Below are positions 4,819 to 5,468 of a DNA stretch of 5,468 bases, in pieces; position 1 is the stretch's first letter; every line of letters begins with the position of its first letter. This stretch comes from an uncultured Oscillospiraceae bacterium. Its GTDB lineage: Bacteria; Bacillota; Clostridia; Oscillospirales; Oscillospiraceae. Location: contig CAKTXO010000108.1 in NCBI GenBank assembly GCA_934630985.1, positions 1 to 5,468 on the forward strand, in the 5' to 3' direction. Made by a program: the position numbers and the translations under genes. The notes beneath the pieces are model-generated. The model saw only the letters and a program-made list of their open reading frames with translations. It had not been told where the DNA came from and did no database searches.

Positions 4819-5468
4819 ATGTCAGTCAGAATCGTTATCGACTCCACCGCAGATGTGGCCCCGGAGATTGCCGGGCGGTTTGCCGTGGTACCTTTGACCG
4901 TCACCTTCGGCACCGAGGAATTTGTGGACGGCGTGACCATCAGCCATCAGGAATTCTACAATCGCCTGATTGAAAGCGACGTGATGCCCACCACCAGTCA
5001 GGCCACTCCCGCCGCCTTTGACGCTGTCCTTTCCGAAATTGCCGCCGCCGGCGACACCGCCGTGATCATCACCCTGGCTCATCAGCTCTCCGGCACCTGC
5101 CAGAGTGCCCGGCTTGCCGCCGCGGAATACCGGGAGTTTTATGTGGTGGACAGCGGCAGCGTGACCATCGGCGCGGGAATTCTGGCCGAGTACGCCCTGA
5201 ACTGTGCGGATTCCGGAATGAGCGCCCGGGAAATCGCCGCCGCGTTGGAAGAAAAGAAGAAGGATATCTGCCTGATTGCCATGCTGGATACCCTGGAATA
5301 CCTGAAGCGGGGCGGGCGGATCTCCGCCGCGGTCGCCTTCGCCGGCGGGCTTCTGAATATCAAGCCCGTGGTCAACATTGAGGACGGCGTGATTCACATT
5401 CTGGGCAAGGCCAGAGGCTCCCGCCAGGCCAACAACCTGCTGGTTCAGGAAATCGGCAAGGCCGGCGG
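4819..5468 (+). CDS. DegV family fatty-acid-binding protein (5' part, runs off window)
   Basis: The first 216 codons are present, and the frame is open to the window edge; family members are usually about 280 residues, so roughly 65 are missing. DegV proteins bind a fatty acid in a pocket between two domains, and in Gram-positives the related FakB proteins present fatty acids to the kinase FakA. Seen are the N-terminal IVIDSTADV (5-13), the acyl-head-group motif PTTSQATPAAF (57-67), LSGTCQSARLA (90-100), YVVDSGSVTIGAGIL (108-122), LDTLEYLKRGGRIS (156-169) and NIKPVVNIEDG (180-190). AAGGAGG at 4806-4812 lies 6 nt upstream of the ATG. No kinase gene is visible nearby, so a FakB role is possible but unproven. 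No convincing promoter was found, and the leader contains the hairpin array. Confidence 0.92.
   Translation, partial: MSVRIVIDSTADVAPEIAGRFAVVPLTVTFGTEEFVDGVTISHQEFYNRLIESDVMPTTSQATPAAFDAVLSEIAAAGDTAVIITLAHQLSGTCQSARLAAAEYREFYVVDSGSVTIGAGILAEYALNCADSGMSAREIAAALEEKKKDICLIAMLDTLEYLKRGGRISAAVAFAGGLLNIKPVVNIEDGVIHILGKARGSRQANNLLVQEIGKAG

Noticed and set aside
4822..5397. Antisense open frame opposite degV
   Set aside because: The + strand encodes clear DegV motifs with a strong ribosome site; the antisense product has none.

Overview
The window reads like a chromosomal segment of a fairly GC-rich low-pathogenicity-type Firmicute, most likely a Clostridia member near Oscillospiraceae/Ruminococcaceae (gut-commensal style). 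This rests on strong AGGAGG ribosome-binding sites before nearly every gene, tightly packed same-strand genes, a DegV-family lipid-binding protein (a mainly Gram-positive family) and Gram-positive-type MATE and MarR proteins. The taxonomic placement is inference from style, not from a marker gene.

Layout, all genes on the + strand. (1) 27-1403: a complete MATE-family multidrug/cation antiporter, closed by a compact intrinsic terminator at 1407-1438. (2) 1441-1498: a regulatory block with an excellent sigma-A-type promoter (TTGACA, 17-nt spacer, TGA-TATACT). The promoter is built into a perfect 11-bp inverted repeat, and a second inverted repeat with the same GTTG-N6-CAAC core lies about at the predicted transcription start. 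(3) 1518-4544: a three-gene operon of a MarR-family regulator, an iron-dependent (group III) alcohol dehydrogenase and a class-3-like aldehyde dehydrogenase. Its members overlap by 4 nt and 20 nt, so they are probably translationally coupled. (4) 4545-4818: a 274-nt gap that is almost entirely a back-to-back array of six perfect or near-perfect hairpins (4553-4789). The first, and perhaps the fourth, look like intrinsic terminators. (5) 4819-5468: the first 216 codons of a degV-family gene that runs off the window end.

Together, the middle operon looks like an autoregulated aldehyde/alcohol-handling unit. The MarR protein probably binds its own promoter palindrome, and the two enzymes interconvert an alcohol and aldehyde and oxidise the aldehyde to the acid. 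The substrate and inducer cannot be read from sequence. The MATE gene and degV flank this unit but appear to be separate transcription units.

The least ordinary part is the hairpin array between the aldehyde dehydrogenase gene and degV. About 90% of 237 nt lies inside consecutive stem-loops whose arms are perfectly complementary but whose sequences are largely unrelated to one another. Nothing else in the window departs clearly from known gene families.
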